64,000 nt of DNA, taken from positions 2,212,762 through 2,276,761 of the forward strand of contig FN649727.1 in the NCBI GenBank assembly GCA_000310025.1. Reading direction: 5' to 3'. Origin of the DNA: Ectocarpus siliculosus. Taxonomy: Eukaryota; Sar; Phaeophyceae; Ectocarpales; Ectocarpaceae. Below the pieces are notes generated by a model, which did no database searches, was not told where the DNA came from, and saw only the letters and a program-made list of their open reading frames with translations. Below, one piece after another: positions 48,208-60,861 of this stretch; the stretch's first letter is position 1, and the number at the start of each line of letters is the position of its first letter. The position numbers were made by a program, and so were the translations under genes.

Positions 48208-49600
48208 CTACCTAGCCGAATCTTTCTTTAGCCTATCGAGAAGCTTCCAACCTTTGCGTCCTTTAGCTCCGTTCACGGCGTTATCTACTCGCTGCCAGAC
48301 CAGAGATCCGCCAGACACAAGCGTTGGAAGACCCACAAATAGAACTTTCTCTATGAGCAAGGCGAAGACGTCCAAGAACTTCAAACCAACTCTAGCAGGG
48401 TCCGACACATCGTCTTCCATTTCAGCCTCGACATCCACAAACGAGCTTGATTCATCCACCACAAGCTCAATGCTGGATTCCTCGGAAGCCATGGTCGTGC
48501 GTTCTGCCGACAAGGATCCTTTTCGGGACAATCCCCCGTCTCTAGAACGCCGTGAGCTATTTTCATCCCGTGATGTTGCAGCGGAGCCCCCTCTGACCGG
48601 AGCTTCGTCTACTACTACGGCATCGACGACCTCGGCGCTCTTGACAGATTGATCGAGGTCAACTACCATATCAGCTTCTGTGGTCTGCACTGTCGTCGAT
48701 TCGCCAGCGACCGGGGTGATGTCCGGTGAGGCGGTCATCGGGGGCGTGAGCTTGATATCATGGTCCGCTTGCGATCGGCCAGGAAAACTCGGTGTTGGCG
48801 CTGCTGTCACGCCGCGCTCCACCGGTGCCACACTTGCCTGCTGGTCGCCGCCTTCCATATCGCGGGCTGCCTCATCTTCCACTGCTCTCAATCGCTCTCT
48901 ATCGCCCTCCCCTGCCCGAACCTCTGCTCCAGTCGCTCTTGCAAACTCTTTCCGCCCAACCTTGCTAGGCACCCCCATGGTAGACGTAGTAGAATCCTGA
49001 ATCTCCTGTATTCTCGTCAACTCCAGACGAACGCTGTCTGATGTGCTCGCTCGTTTCCCGGTGCCCTCTACAGCAGCAGCTTTCCATAACCGACAGGCGG
49101 CCACTAGAGCATACTCATGTGCATGCCCCGCCTCATCTCGGGCTCGCTCGGCTGATTCTCGCCAGACGACGTCCAGTCGTCCCCCCACTGCCTTAGCCTC
49201 TTCATGGCCAGCAACCACTTCGCCGTCGAATGACTGCAGCAAACCTATCGTTCTTGAGGACAGCTCCACCTGTGCTGCCCTCGAGCTGTCCTGAATACCG
49301 CCCAAGCCTCTGGTCTCTAGCACCCTTGATTTTATGGTCTCCAGCCGCGCAATCCTGTCACAAAAGAAACGATGGCAAGGAAGCGTACATGTTCAGTTAC
49401 CGAGAGTTTGACATGGCATGAGGCATGTTCGGGTTGTACTCCCTCAGGTGGTAGCCCACGGCGTTATCCTCGCAGTTCTACGGGCTACTTCGAAAAAAAT
49501 CCTTGCAGGTCTACCTTGATAGCATCAAATCTAGGAAACAGCGCCCAACACGAGTCTCGGAATAGGTCCATGAGCATATCGTGAGAAACGTCTACGAGCT
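48208..49600 (-). CDS. Uncharacterised protein, coiled-coil with C-terminal hydrophobic segment
   Basis: I do not recognise this gene. The main exon is 48208-49354, entered through an acceptor at TTTTGTGACAG. It encodes about 380 residues: an Ala/Glu/Arg-rich helical region (for example SRAAQVELSSRTIGLLQSFD), a Ser/Thr/acidic low-complexity stretch, then a hydrophobic segment near the C-terminus (FALLIEKVLFVGLPTLVSGG) and a basic tail (KGWKLLDRLKKDSAR). A likely upstream exon is 49511 to about 49600 (MLMDLFRDSCWALFPRFDAIK, then a GTAGAC donor), but the obvious donor and acceptor do not keep phase, so the join is unresolved. It may be a separate gene or the 3' part of the gene at 49637-51524 if that stop codon is bypassed. 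The single hydrophobic segment suggests membrane association; no function can be assigned. Confidence 0.45.
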
Positions 49601-49636
49601 TCTTACGCTACTACGCGAATTCAATTTTTTAAGCCT

Positions 49637-51524
49637 CTAAGAGTAATCGCCGTGCCTGACAGTTTCCCCTCCGATGTAAGCCTCCAAGCAGACCGCCAGC
49701 TCGACGACATTGGCTGACAAAACCTCCAGTCGCCTGAGGTACGTCTCTGCCGCTTCAACCGCTTCACTCATCTCAGCGAGGACATACATTTGCTGGACAT
49801 TGCGTGTCACGTTCTTGAGTTCCTCGAGAAGGACCGCTTCCCTTTCCAGAGCCTCCTCAAGTCCGGCGATAACCGGTTCAGTAGCGCACAGTACCGCGTT
49901 TGCTGCCCGCACGCCTCGCTCTTGCAATTGCACCTCGTTACCGATGGAATCTACGCACTTCGACAGCTGCTTGGTAAATACATCGGGCTGCGAGGCCAGC
50001 ATCTCAGCCAGGGCACGCTCTGTTGATGAAATCCCCCCCCCCTGGGCGTCGACTCCTTTCCGTTCAAACCGATCAAACACGCCGACAGGGTCCGGCGCAG
50101 GCGTCATCGCCTCCCGTCGCGCAGAAACCTCTTGCACCAGCGGTTCAACAACGGCGGGCGTTGTTTCTAGGCGTCTTGACCCAAGGATCCTCGAAGGCGA
50201 TGAATTTGCAGCCAAAGACGCGTCAGATGCTTCCAAACGTTTTCCCGCCGAACCGCTAGGTGTACGTCCGAGTAGGAGACCATTGCGCTTAGCTTCTGGA
50301 AGTGAAAGGCCGATCGGCTTGAGGAGCTTGTTTGCACGGCTCCCGGCACGCTCGTACTTCACCTGCGACGCCGCAAAGAGGCGAGCATATTGTTGTTCGT
50401 GCCATTACGGACGAGTCGGGGGCTCGAGCCCGCTTTCAAATTTGGCCTTCGTTCTCGCTGAGAAGCGCCTAGATAAAGAACGAAGCGGCCTCACCTCTTG
50501 TTCCACCTCGTACGCCAGATCTGAGGCTTTGTTGATGGTGGATGGAAGCGATCCCAGGAGCCTCGCCGGTAGTGGCTTCGACCTGCGACGGCGCTGCAAG
50601 AAAATGGAGGCCCACGTAAAGACGGTTTCGACAACACAAACAAATAGTCCACACACAAAGAACTGCTAGATACTGGCACAGGAGCGAGGGTGTGTTGGCA
50701 TTGGTTTCAAGGAGTTTGACTCGTCGGCAATTCGTGGGTTTCCAGTGTCCAACCATTGCTTATTCTGAATTTATCCTGCGGACATTGGGGCAGGAAAAAC
50801 AACGACCAGCTCACCCGCAACTGTAGGCGGAATGAACCTGAATATCCTGGGCGCCGGTGTCCTGTCAAAGAGTTGATCCGCTATTCACCTCCACGTAAAA
50901 AACTCTCTGGCAACAGCATGTGCGACAATCTGAGAACCAAACCGACCACATTGAGAAGTGACCGCCACCTCTCCTACGTCATTGAGCCATAAAGACATGA
51001 CTGACTTCACCCTAACCAAGGCGTGACCAACCTGTCGTTGATAAGCGGCATCAAGCCGTTTGTCGTCGTCATCGAAGTCCTTGAGAGATGTCAAGAGCTT
51101 GGGCGAAAGACTGATCGAGTCAGGCACTATCCCCATCGATAGCAACTGAACCGAGTTGTTCAAGGCCGCCTGGGTCTCCGTCGTGTTCACTCCCATCAGC
51201 AGCAAAGCCGGACTGTTTGAGGAGTATTGGGTCGAGCAAAGTAACGACGCGGCATCCGGTGAACAACCATAGCAAAAATAGTGAAGTTGGTAGACACGGA
51301 TAAGCGGTACGCTACTAAAAAAAATGAACCCCGCACCCATCTACTCATTGACGGACAGCGAAGAGCAACAGCAGTGCTTGGTCTTGTTGACAAGTATCAC
51401 CTCGCTGCTCCGCTTGCTGCCAGAAGCAATTTGCCCGTTCCTGCCGCTGCCTGCTTGGACGCGTAGTCGACGACTGCCTTGACAGCTTTGCTGTCTATCC
51501 GCGCGCGGTTTGCAACGTAGATAC
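49637..51524 (-). CDS. Uncharacterised coiled-coil protein, 5' end incomplete
   Basis: I do not recognise this gene. Four exons join in phase on the minus strand: 51401-51524, 51032-51212, 50495-50593 and 49637-50362, giving at least 376 residues. Each internal border has a GT donor and AG acceptor. The 5' end is missing: exon 51401-51524 starts at an acceptor with a split codon and no upstream exon was identified. The N-terminal part is Ala-rich and helical (AVKAVVDYASKQAAAGTGK), followed by LLTSLKDFDDDDKRLDAAY, LPSTINKASDLAYEVEQE, and a long C-terminal helical region with probable coiled coil (EALEREAVLLEELKNVTRNV). No catalytic motif, zinc site or clear membrane segment is visible in this part. 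The consistent phasing and splice sites support a real gene; the role is unknown. Confidence 0.6.
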
Positions 51525-52718
51525 CTGTAGCGCACATGTGCCACAGCACCGAAGCCCGACGGAACGGATTGCATGCGTGCTGTTTGTATTCGGATTCACT
51601 GTGCTTCGCGCGATCTCTGCGCAAGGGAAGGATAGCACATCACAGTTCACGTTTCCAGGTACGCATTTTCAGTACGAGTTACATTGTGTCTACGCATGCT
51701 GGGCAAGTGCATAGCATCCTCCGTTCCACACGAAATAGTAAAACAATACTAACATCGAAAAACTTGTGCCTCGCAAGAGCCACCAAGAAAGCCCAAGGCA
51801 GACAAGTAGATATTTATGCTGCGGGTCCGTCATCGATAAAGCACGTTCTCATAGAACCCTTCAGATGGTTTGGGTAGATGGGCGACATCCAGAGGAGGGA
51901 GGCACCTGGGGGTGGGATACACTAGACTTCCCACATCGTCAACACTGCGCATGCTAAAATACTAAAATATCATGCGTACCTTACACGTGAGGCAGTGCGT
52001 ATCCTAACTCGCCCTCCGAAAAGTACAGCGAAAGGTGGACTACCTCTGTTTCTTCGAGTACGATACGCTGCATCCTTCAAATGGAGCACATCAAAAGAAC
52101 AAGACTGACTCTTACCTGTGATTAGATATGAATGACGGGGGGCGTTAATTCATTTTGTCATTGTATATACTGTACAACTATTGGTTTAGGAAGGGCTTAT
52201 GGTGATCGGCCCCCCATACGAATTCGCGCGAGCCTCGAAGCCTCAGGTTTGTGCATGAAATGCATTCATGAGCGAAGTACCCGGCCGATAGTCACACACG
52301 ATGGGAAATGTTTCTTTTCATTCAAGCACTCATGCTTAAATGAATCGTGCTGTGCAAACAGTGACCCGCCTGCATGAAAAAAAAGCGCGGATCCGTCCTG
52401 TCTTTACCCCCCAGGCACACGAGCGTTTTTTCACCACATTCCCGTGCCGTCCATGGGACTTTGATACACAAGCAAGCCGAAACAACTAAAGGAAAATCCT
52501 GCAGTGCCATTGCGACGTAACTAGGTCGTAAGCGGGGGAAGTTTATCTGCATCAACACAAAATGCGTAGATTCTGTGACCTTGAGTGAAGATTCCCTGTA
52601 ACTGCTGAACCCGTACATCGTTGAGTTAATGTGATTCTGTTTTTCCTTCTCAAAAACTGGCCCCTCGTAGACAACAACAGCTGAAAAGTGCAAACATCCG
52701 TGCACACAAGCGCGAAAG

Positions 52719-52735
52719 CACACACACACACACAC
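52719..52735 (+). repeat. CA dinucleotide microsatellite
   Basis: About eight CA units in intergenic DNA. Confidence 0.9.
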
Positions 52736-54036
52736 TTCGGACGGCAAGGAATATGAAGTGAGGGAAAATCCTTCCTTGTGTAGGGCTCACACAGTACGAG
52801 ACGTGAGTTCATGTAAGGGTGACGGCCAAGGGTATGAGAGACAAATACACAACAGCAGCATGCGGTAGAGCACAGAGGACGCATCTAAGCCAGCAGTACC
52901 AGTACCAGTTGGGACAAGGCTCTTCTGCCTTATCCTTGGGTCGAGGATACAGCAAGCCCATAGTGTCTGCGCCAGAAGCGAACGTTCAAGGAAAAGTGCG
53001 TCACACACGTGCCAGAGCGATGCTAACAAACGGCTCAGCTAATACACTCCATTATCGCACAAACAACGTGAACCCCATGCACTGCTGTTTTACACGAAAA
53101 GAGTATATAGCCCTTCTCGGAACTGGCATTGGAACTTACAGTCGTGTTACGCTTCTACAGTGTTAAGACGGGCCCTCTCTCACCCCTGCTTCTGTTTACC
53201 ACGCAGGGCGAATCACAGCAACATAGTCCAGCACCAGCGCACCAACGTCAGCTTCGTTCTGTGTTGTCTCTCCGCAGGGCCACGTTCGGTCATCATGTGT
53301 TAGGGGGTGCGTACCCGCTGTTGGTCTATTTTCGTTTCGGGCTTCGGTAGTAGATCGGTGCTGGGGAGCACGCCCGCCCCAACACCAGAGAGGTCGAGGG
53401 TATAGTAACGTACTGGGTGTAACGCTGGGCACATTGCTGATCATGCATACGTGCGTGTGAACAGGTCTTTCTGTTGTCTCTCTCATGGCCTCTCCACATG
53501 TGTTTCTCAGGCGAATTACGCCCCCGATCTATTCGCACACGTAACAAGGGACTGCACACGTTACTAACCCCTGCTGTGGTCACGCAAGGGTTAACCGCTG
53601 TTGTCGTTGCACAAGGGTGAGGCTGTGTGTGCTGACGCACATATTCTGACACAGGGAGGTGGGGATATTTCGTTGATCTGCATCGGCTCCTGCCGGCTTC
53701 ATGAACAACAAAGCGTGTTTCCGGATGACACAGCAGTAGCAGTGGTTGGTGTGGGGGAGAGCCGAGCCTTACAGGGTTACAGCAACGGATTTGTTTAGCC
53801 TGTTTCCGAAATCATCCATTCCTTCCCTTCGCTTCGAGGGGGGGGGGGGGGGGTACCCATTTGTTGCTTGCCTTAATCATTTGACCATTGACCCCCCGTC
53901 ACTTTCCAAACGGAACACCGTTCCTACCCCTACTAAAAACACCCCCAACATTTGGGAGCTCTTTACTTTTCTGCCCCAAACTACATAAAAATTTCTTGCA
54001 CATGGGGGGGGGGGGGACCCAAAATCCTGGCTGCCC

Positions 54037-54312
54037 NNNNNNNNNNNNNNNNNNNNNNNNNNNNNNNNNNNNNNNNNNNNNNNNNNNNNNNNNNNNNNNN
54101 NNNNNNNNNNNNNNNNNNNNNNNNNNNNNNNNNNNNNNNNNNNNNNNNNNNNNNNNNNNNNNNNNNNNNNNNNNNNNNNNNNNNNNNNNNNNNNNNNNNN
54201 NNNNNNNNNNNNNNNNNNNNNNNNNNNNNNNNNNNNNNNNNNNNNNNNNNNNNNNNNNNNNNNNNNNNNNNNNNNNNNNNNNNNNNNNNNNNNNNNNNNN
54301 NNNNNNNNNNNN
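54037..54312. other. Assembly gap (276 N) with G-run flanks
   Basis: The run of N is bracketed by G homopolymers (54004-54016 on the left, about 54320-54339 on the right) and by the word aatcctgg on both sides. This is what a failed read-through of a G-rich or repeat tract looks like. The true length is unknown. Proteins predicted across the N are meaningless. Confidence 0.98.
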
Positions 54313-54561
54313 AATCCTGGGGGGGTGGGGGGGGGGGGGCGCATGAAATGATTCATCGCTATATTTAGCATTCGCGTTTGCAAGGCACCAAGCACAACAG
54401 AGAAATAGGGTACATCGTGCACCAACCAGCTTTAGTTTGCAAAATGTAGTGCAGATCATCGTTGAATAGCTGAAGCTTCGGTAGGTACACGCAGCACCCT
54501 TGGTTGCCGAAAAAGCTGAAGCTTCGAAATAGGTACTACAGGCGTAGCAATTCCGCTCGTC

Positions 54562-55484
54562 CTATTCACCTGCCGACTCGAACGCCGCCGAAACCTTAGC
54601 GAGAATTCCTTTGACCGAAAGCTGAAGTTCTTCCACGACTTGCATCGTTACACTGTCGTAATCGCTCGAGTACCAACTTGGGATTTCGCCAGCATTGGCA
54701 AGTGCTGTCGAACTGCTGTTTCCAACGGTGACCGTGCTGTTTGCCGCCATCCCGCCCCCACCCTCGCCTGCTCTCTCTCCTCCTAGCCGCACTTCTTGCT
54801 CTAAGATAGAATCCAAGAAGGTAGGGTCACGAAGAAGCTCATCGATGACTCGGGCATCCAAATCTGATAACTGAGGGTATCAAGCAACGAGCAGAGGTGC
54901 GTGTTACTGATGTATACCGTAGTCTAGACTTGTGAGAACGACGCCGCGTGTCTCACTCGCCGTGCTTGCAAGAGACAGCCGTCGATGAGACATCTCAACG
55001 TTGACCAGCTCACGGTTCATCAGTGAGAAGGTGGTGACGGTCCAAGTGGCAGAAAATATGCCATATCTACTGTCGCCAAACTCTCTTTGGAAGGCCAGCC
55101 TTGGCTCTGTCGCTACAGAACACAACAGCTGCAAGAGTCTGGTGTGTGCTGCTGCTTACGACCTACATTTCAAATAGACACAAACATCGGCAACATCGGC
55201 AAAATAGCGAGGGACATCCTAAAGCTATCAATGTGAGGTAAATTTGAAGGACAAGTAGGACACGAATCACCAACCTGTCTAGTCGCATCTGCTTCCTCGG
55301 TCGCGGCAAACAGGGGCGTGCTCTGCCTCCTTCCTGCTGCACGACATGCATCAACACATCGTGCAGGAACGCCGACTCTTGCCGAGTTACCTCTCGATGA
55401 TGGTACTTGAACTACATGTAAGAACCCACCAGCCCAGTGAAGGGACGCCAATCCAACCAAGACGATCACTTTTCCTTTCTGCAT
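54562..55484 (-). CDS. Probable plastid-targeted protein of unknown function (240 aa)
   Basis: Three exons join in phase on the minus strand: 55275-55484, 54918-55128 and 54562-54863, giving 240 residues. The N-terminus MQKGKVIVLVGLASLHWAGG is a good ER signal peptide, and the next residue is Phe (GGFLHVV), as expected at the cleavage site of heterokont plastid precursors. A Ser/Arg-rich transit-like stretch follows, ending at STPLFAATEE, a typical start of a mature plastid protein. The mature part includes a beta-rich block (YGIFSATWTVTTFSLMNREL) and a C-terminal helical block (DARVIDELLRDPTFLDSILE). The last intron uses the acceptor TTATCAG, chosen because it keeps the frame. I do not recognise the family. 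It starts head-to-head with the next gene. Confidence 0.6.
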
Positions 55485-55812
55485 GGTCCCTCTACATACG
55501 CAGAGCAGATCCTGCTCTCGATGCACTCGACATCCAACCGGGGGGTGTATTTGTTGTGTCCTCAATTGTGTAGGATGTGTGTTGTAAGTGTAGGTGTGTA
55601 AAGCGGTCCCTTGCGGTGATTGGGCAAGATTGGCGGTCCCGCGCGCACCCAGAGGTCCGTAACCCGTAGCCATCTTCCTGATTCATTCATGTTGAACTTT
55701 GTGTTACCCACTCTGTGCCGCTCCCACCACTCTCGTTACTCTCGCCCCCCCTCCCCCCCCCTCTCTCTGTGGTGTGTGCGTGCGGGTGGCCTGGTCGTCG
55801 CTGACGAAAGAA
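55485..55812. promoter_or_regulatory. Divergent promoter region of two probable plastid-protein genes
   Basis: The 328 bases separate the start codons of the minus-strand gene at 54562-55484 and the plus-strand gene at 55813-58109. A CT-rich tract (about 55741-55767) lies upstream of the plus-strand start, as is common near transcription starts in compact genomes. No specific element can be named. Confidence 0.4.
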
Positions 55813-58109
55813 ATGAAGCTAACCGTCGGCGTGGCCTCCTTCTCGCTGACCGTTGTATACGCGTTTCAGGCACGTCCTTTGGGAATACCGCAAGGAGGTG
55901 GGCGACGTTCAACGGCTGCGTGAGTCTAAACATTTGAGAGCCAGCTGAATGTATGCATAGCTCATCACACGCCTGCATTTGATCTGTTCGTCTCCTCTCG
56001 GAACCATTTGTGGTTAGAAGAACGCGGATTTCAGGATCGCGACGGGAACCGATGCCACATCCACGGGTACTGCTGCAGCAGCTGCTGTAGTTTTAGCTGC
56101 AGCTGCTGTAGTTTTGCTACTCCATGGTTGTAGAATTATCGGCTATTGGTCTACTATGTAGACTGCAGTACGCTGCGCTGTGCCGCTGTGTCCCCGTGAT
56201 TCAGTAGCAAGTACCATGGGCGGCAACAGGGGGCTTTGCCGCCTCGGCAACATTTCACAGGAAGGGTGGACACGCCTAAAGGTTTCAAATACCAAATCCG
56301 ATGACCTCACAATCATCGCTCCCGAACGTATTTGGTGTGCGCGTCATGAATGTAATCACTGCCGTGTCATCTGTACAACGTACAGTAACAGTAGATATCG
56401 GACCCGTCAGCCCCCTTCGCGGAGAGCTGAACTTTGTCCACGAACACAATCGCATCATGTAACCTCTTCGTGCCGCCGATCGAGACGCGATGTGATGCAC
56501 ACAACACCACGTTGATTGTGCTTGTTGCCGTGGAATTGCATTGGGTTGGACTTCGATCTCTTCTGTGCTGTTTGCAAGCAAATCTGATCTTCACAACTAC
56601 GCATACCATATAGAATAGTATGCATATGAAGCAATGGCCCCAACACGTTTCTGGGTGTGGTTCGTTTGCAGGTTAGCATCGACCGATGGCTGGGTCGCCC
56701 TGCCGGTGAATCCCTCCGCAGGTGGCCGGTCCAGAACAGTTTCGTTTAGCCCTTCCAACCTGGAAGACTTGCAGGTCGTTGAAAAAATTCTCCAACAAGA
56801 TCAAGGTAAATGAACAGACTACCTGTAGATGGGCCGTTCGTTCTCTAGCGAGACTTAATAAATACATTATCACCGCTCTCTCGTCAAACTCCAGCCTGTT
56901 TGTTCGTTTAGCATTTAGTCGTTGATTTGGAGTACTGCACCTCTAGATACAAAGTTCCACACATGCGCCCCCTTTCCGTCAAAGCCGAAGGCCACATTAC
57001 ACGGTTGTGTTTACCAGGTACTGTATGCTCAGCTTGCAAGGTGTGATCTCGTCAACTTGCGGCGCGTCCCTACTCCGGTATGCTCTGTGTTCCACTGGCC
57101 TTAGTCCTTACACCCCATCCTGTTTTGTGTTTCGTCTTATTTTGTAGTCGGTGAGGCTTGCGTCTTGATCATTCCGAGCTGGCGGCATCATCCTGTCCAG
57201 TATGACTGCCTGTCAGCCTGTTTAGAGGCCCTCAAGATCCCCACTGCGGTGCAGCCCCTTCCCGATGGATTGTGGGCACTTCTCCTTCAACGCCTTCAGG
57301 TGAACCCTTGGAATATGTTGTGGTGGCCTTACGTGCACAGCATTATTTCTTTGTTTCAGGACATGCCCGTTGGCGGGCTTCTGTCCGGAAAATGTCCTGC
57401 TCTAGGCAGTGCACGAGGGTTACTTGCACCAGGTTGTGTCGAGCAAGCACCATCGTTCAGCGAAGATTGCAGCCAATAGTGATGTGTTTGTTCGCTGGGT
57501 AAAACGCAGGTGCACTCTGCAGTTGTTGCCGTTCGTAGTTGTGATCTCGTCGAGTCCTGTGGAAACCACCAGGTACATTCATTGCGCAAAGCTGCGAGGA
57601 AAGGAGTCCTGGAACAACTGATCGTGCACGCTCTGCATAGGCCATTTAATCATTTGGATCTAGCGCTCAGATTGCACTCGGATCGGAACACCGGGCGTCG
57701 TATAACCGTCATCGCATCGGACGACTCGGCGTGGCTTGTGAGGGCATTCGTGAACAGCCGCTCCCAACAGTGGCGTAAAGAGGTGCCTTTGGACACGGCG
57801 GTACTCGTCGGTGGGTATCATAAGAGCATTGTTGGAGATCTAGCCTTGGATGTCTTTCCCAACCCACCACCATCACCACCTCCGGATGGACGCGTTGTTA
57901 AGTTTTTCAGCTTGAACGGTCGCGAAGGTGGTCGCGTGGATGGGAATGGCGACATTGACCTAGAGGCTTCGATATCGTGCATGTCGTTTGAAGAAGACTC
58001 CGAGAGCTGTATCCTCCAGGAGTACGAGGTTGAACACAGCGGTTGGCTCTCTCTGCTAGGATCAACCTCTCTGCTGAGCTTATGGGTCCCTCGTGTTTTA
58101 CGTGCTTAA
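55813..58109 (+). CDS. Probable plastid-targeted protein of unknown function (~327 aa)
   Basis: Exons 55813-55919, 56672-56805, 57148-57299, 57360-57418, 57510-57572 and 57641-58109 keep phase and give about 327 residues. The donor at 57418 is weak and the fourth exon is tentative. The N-terminus MKLTVGVASFSLTVVYAFQA is a signal peptide with a heterokont-style Ala-Phe cleavage site (YAFQA), followed by a Ser/Arg-containing stretch, which predicts plastid import. The mature part has CVLIIPSWRHHPVQYDCLSA, a hydrophobic strand LQLLPFVVVISSSP, RRITVIASDDSAWLVRAFVN, a proline-rich linker and a C-terminal hydrophobic stretch (WLSLLGSTSLLSLW). The first block recalls the start of an alpha/beta-hydrolase fold, but I see no nucleophile elbow, so this is only a weak idea. 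The function is unknown. Confidence 0.55.
56064..56114 (+). repeat. Short tandem CTGCTGTAGTTTT repeat
   Basis: Within the first intron of the plus-strand plastid-protein gene, agctgctgtagttttagctgc is followed by a second agctgctgtagtttt unit. The unit contains the core of the dispersed TACTGCTGTA motif, so it may be a local expansion of that sequence. Confidence 0.75.
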
Positions 58110-60861
58110 AGGCCGTTCTTTCTGTAGTTAGGTATCCTGGTTGCTATCTATGTCGTGTGTGGGAATCGTGTGGGCATCCGGCTAGCTGTTATGGTATTAG
58201 TAGTGTCCATTGCCGGTGGTGTACGCAGCGTCTTCCGCGTGAAACTTAACCTTGTACAACTTGTCCAGAGATTTTGTTGAAATTGTGTTGTTTTTGACAT
58301 AACCGATCACGTCCACGGCTGTTATTTGTGACCTCTTCCGTACGGTCGGTTTTGGTATGGTTTTTGGTCACCATAGCAGCAGTTAATCGCCTGCTCTCCG
58401 TCGTGTGCACTGAAGCCACGGTATTGGAAAGGACCCGCACCCTGAAACATCAGATAATACATCATGCTGGTGATGGGCAAAGCAAAAAAAGGTCAAATAG
58501 AGCTCCAGGGTAGTATGCGAATGTCGAAAGGTTCGAGGCCATTGCCAACAAAAATAACAAAGGGGTGACAACGAATAAATCGCCCGTCCACAACCAAATC
58601 ACACAATAAAATAACAAAATAAAACACCCACACACAATTCTACTTCAAAAAGCTTGGGTCAACGAACGTCTGCGATTTGAAGCTTGTACGTTCTCCGTAA
58701 TTTCACAATGACATCCACGATATTTGTGCGAAACCTGTGTTGATTTTCTTAGTGGTGGTATAGCTCGGTTCAAACAACCCTCTGTAGGCTCTGTCCTACG
58801 GGAGGGGGTAATCGCCATTGATGGCAACATTCTGCAAACGTGTACGAACTTCAGCTGTAGTTATCCAATAAGTCTGCCAAAGATAAATACCTCCTTTCTT
58901 TTCAATTATGTCTATGTTTTCGCAAAATACTTTCAAGTATTTGATAGTTGTAGAAGGTTGAGAAGTGATATTTCTCTCTAGAGAGTGAAAAAAACTCTAC
59001 AATTTCGGGTGGAAAGCAAATAATAAGTGAGTATTTACACGCTTCTATTCGCGGTCGATGAGGGAAAGGGGCGGCTGAACCCTTCTTCTCGCAACTAAAC
59101 AAGGCTAAAACCGCAGGAGAAAAAGGTAGCAAAACATCAAAAGTAAAAACTCCTGTGTGACCCCTGCTAATACGTCAAACATATGACTACTTCTTCCACA
59201 GTGTAGATGATAAAAAAAATGTCGTTTCTCTTCATGGTTGATTGGGGTTCGCTGGGCTCTTCGAGTCAAGATACGTGTTCAGTTGTTTGAGCTGTTAAGC
59301 TTGGGAAACGTCACAACTTGCAACTGGTGGCCAGCTGGGGGCCGGTCCTGCTGCCTGCTTGCATCATCATCCGTTGATGACACTGTTGTGTTCTCCTAAG
59401 CCGCACTCTGGAGGGATCCCTTGCATACATCGAGAAACCGGTGCCAACAGAAGGGAAGAACACACACAGATCCCACCACAGCCAATTGGTTTGGATTTCA
59501 GTAGTGCGAGCGAAAAGGAGGATGGGTGGCATGAAGGGAAACACATTAAACGAAGAGGAGGAATTGTTTAGGGAAGAGAATAGAAGGATGGAAACGATGT
59601 TGGAGGAGGAACATATGGCGTGGAAGAACAGAGCAAGAGTTTCGAGCCCGGTGACCTTGTGCTCACAACAATCATACATGGCGAGAATAGAGAGGAGCCG
59701 CCAAAGAATATCACTCTGACTGGTAATTTGAAATTTTGGCGACGAGAGTGTGGTCGTGAATGCAAGGAGAATGGATGATGAAATTCACCTCCGAAATGAA
59801 CACGCGTGCGAAGTACCTTCTTGGCAAAACACACGTACGTGCAGTTTTCTTCTGTTGCCACCGCTTCTGTCTTCTCAATCCGGGGAGCCTCCCCGATGAC
59901 GCTCTCTCACGGGATCCCAGTTCATGACCATTATTACAGTAGAATCAATATGTTCTGTTTTCAACCGCACTGAAACTGACGTCTTTTCATTGGTCACCTG
60001 TTAGCGCGGTCGATGCCAACAATAAAAACACAGAGGAGACCGGTTGCCACGGACGGGTGTTCAGTCGGCTATTTATTTAGTGTATTAGTCTACTCTCTTG
60101 TGTTCTATTTGATTGAGCAGCTGTAGTTTGCGGGTTTGCGTTTGCCTACTGCAAATATGTAATGTGTGTAGCTACTATTTCTTCAGGTAGGTACTCGCGA
60201 TCAAGCTATTTAGAAACAGACACGGAAACACCGCGAACCCCACGTTGAAGGCAAGCACCAGAGAAAGGTAGGCGGACAAAGAATCGAACGTAAGCATGCA
60301 AACACACATAATATTTGCCTATTACCTTCTATTCTCGGTGGCCTCGGCTGGTCTGGTACTTATCTACTGACATGTCCTGATGATGGAGACTGGTGCCCAG
60401 GATAGGATACTACTGTAGTTTTATTAATAATACTGCTGCAGAAGAAGTAAGTAGGTAGGACGAACACTGAAAAAAAAATGCGCACCATCGATCCATCTAG
60501 ACTATCTGGAGCGTAGTGCTGTAGTGCGGCTGCTGTAAAATCTGGTGTTGTTGTTACAGCAGCGTGTATTCGTTGATGGCACGTAGAGTACGGAGCAGGC
60601 GGAGTACCGCCGTACGACGGTACGGAGGCTGCGTCGTGTAGCGGAGTAGGTAGCAGCGCGTCAAAGCGGCGAGAATTTGATTGGTCCATGTATCCAGTCC
60701 AAGCGGCGGGATTCTATTGGTCATTTCGCCAATTCGCCCATTCCAATATCCCGTTCTCCTGTAACTCCAGTGCACCGCCGCACGACCCCCCGCCCCCCTC
60801 ACAACAGGCACACCAGACACGCGCGTGAGAGAAAAAGACAGAGGCAGCACGCACTTCCCGA
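58110..60861. other. Intergenic DNA, 2.75 kb
   Basis: The interval lies between the second plastid-protein gene and the SIL1-like gene, both on the plus strand. A 34-base segment at about 60000-60033 (ttagcgcggtcgatgccaac and on) resembles 12231-12264 near CFAP57. Near copies of the 10-mer motif occur at about 60405-60435. No exon with splice sites, tRNA or recognisable protein was found. Confidence 0.55.

Larger units (their letters stand above)
51525..54561. other. Intergenic DNA with low complexity and a gap
   Basis: About 3 kb without a supported exon. It contains a CA microsatellite (52719-52735), G runs at about 53838-53852 and 54004-54016, and the assembly gap. The missing 5' exons of the gene ending at 49637 probably lie in its first part. 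Nothing else is recognisable. Confidence 0.5.

Noticed and set aside
53877-54459. Proteins spanning the gap
   Set aside because: They run through a block of N and are translation artefacts.
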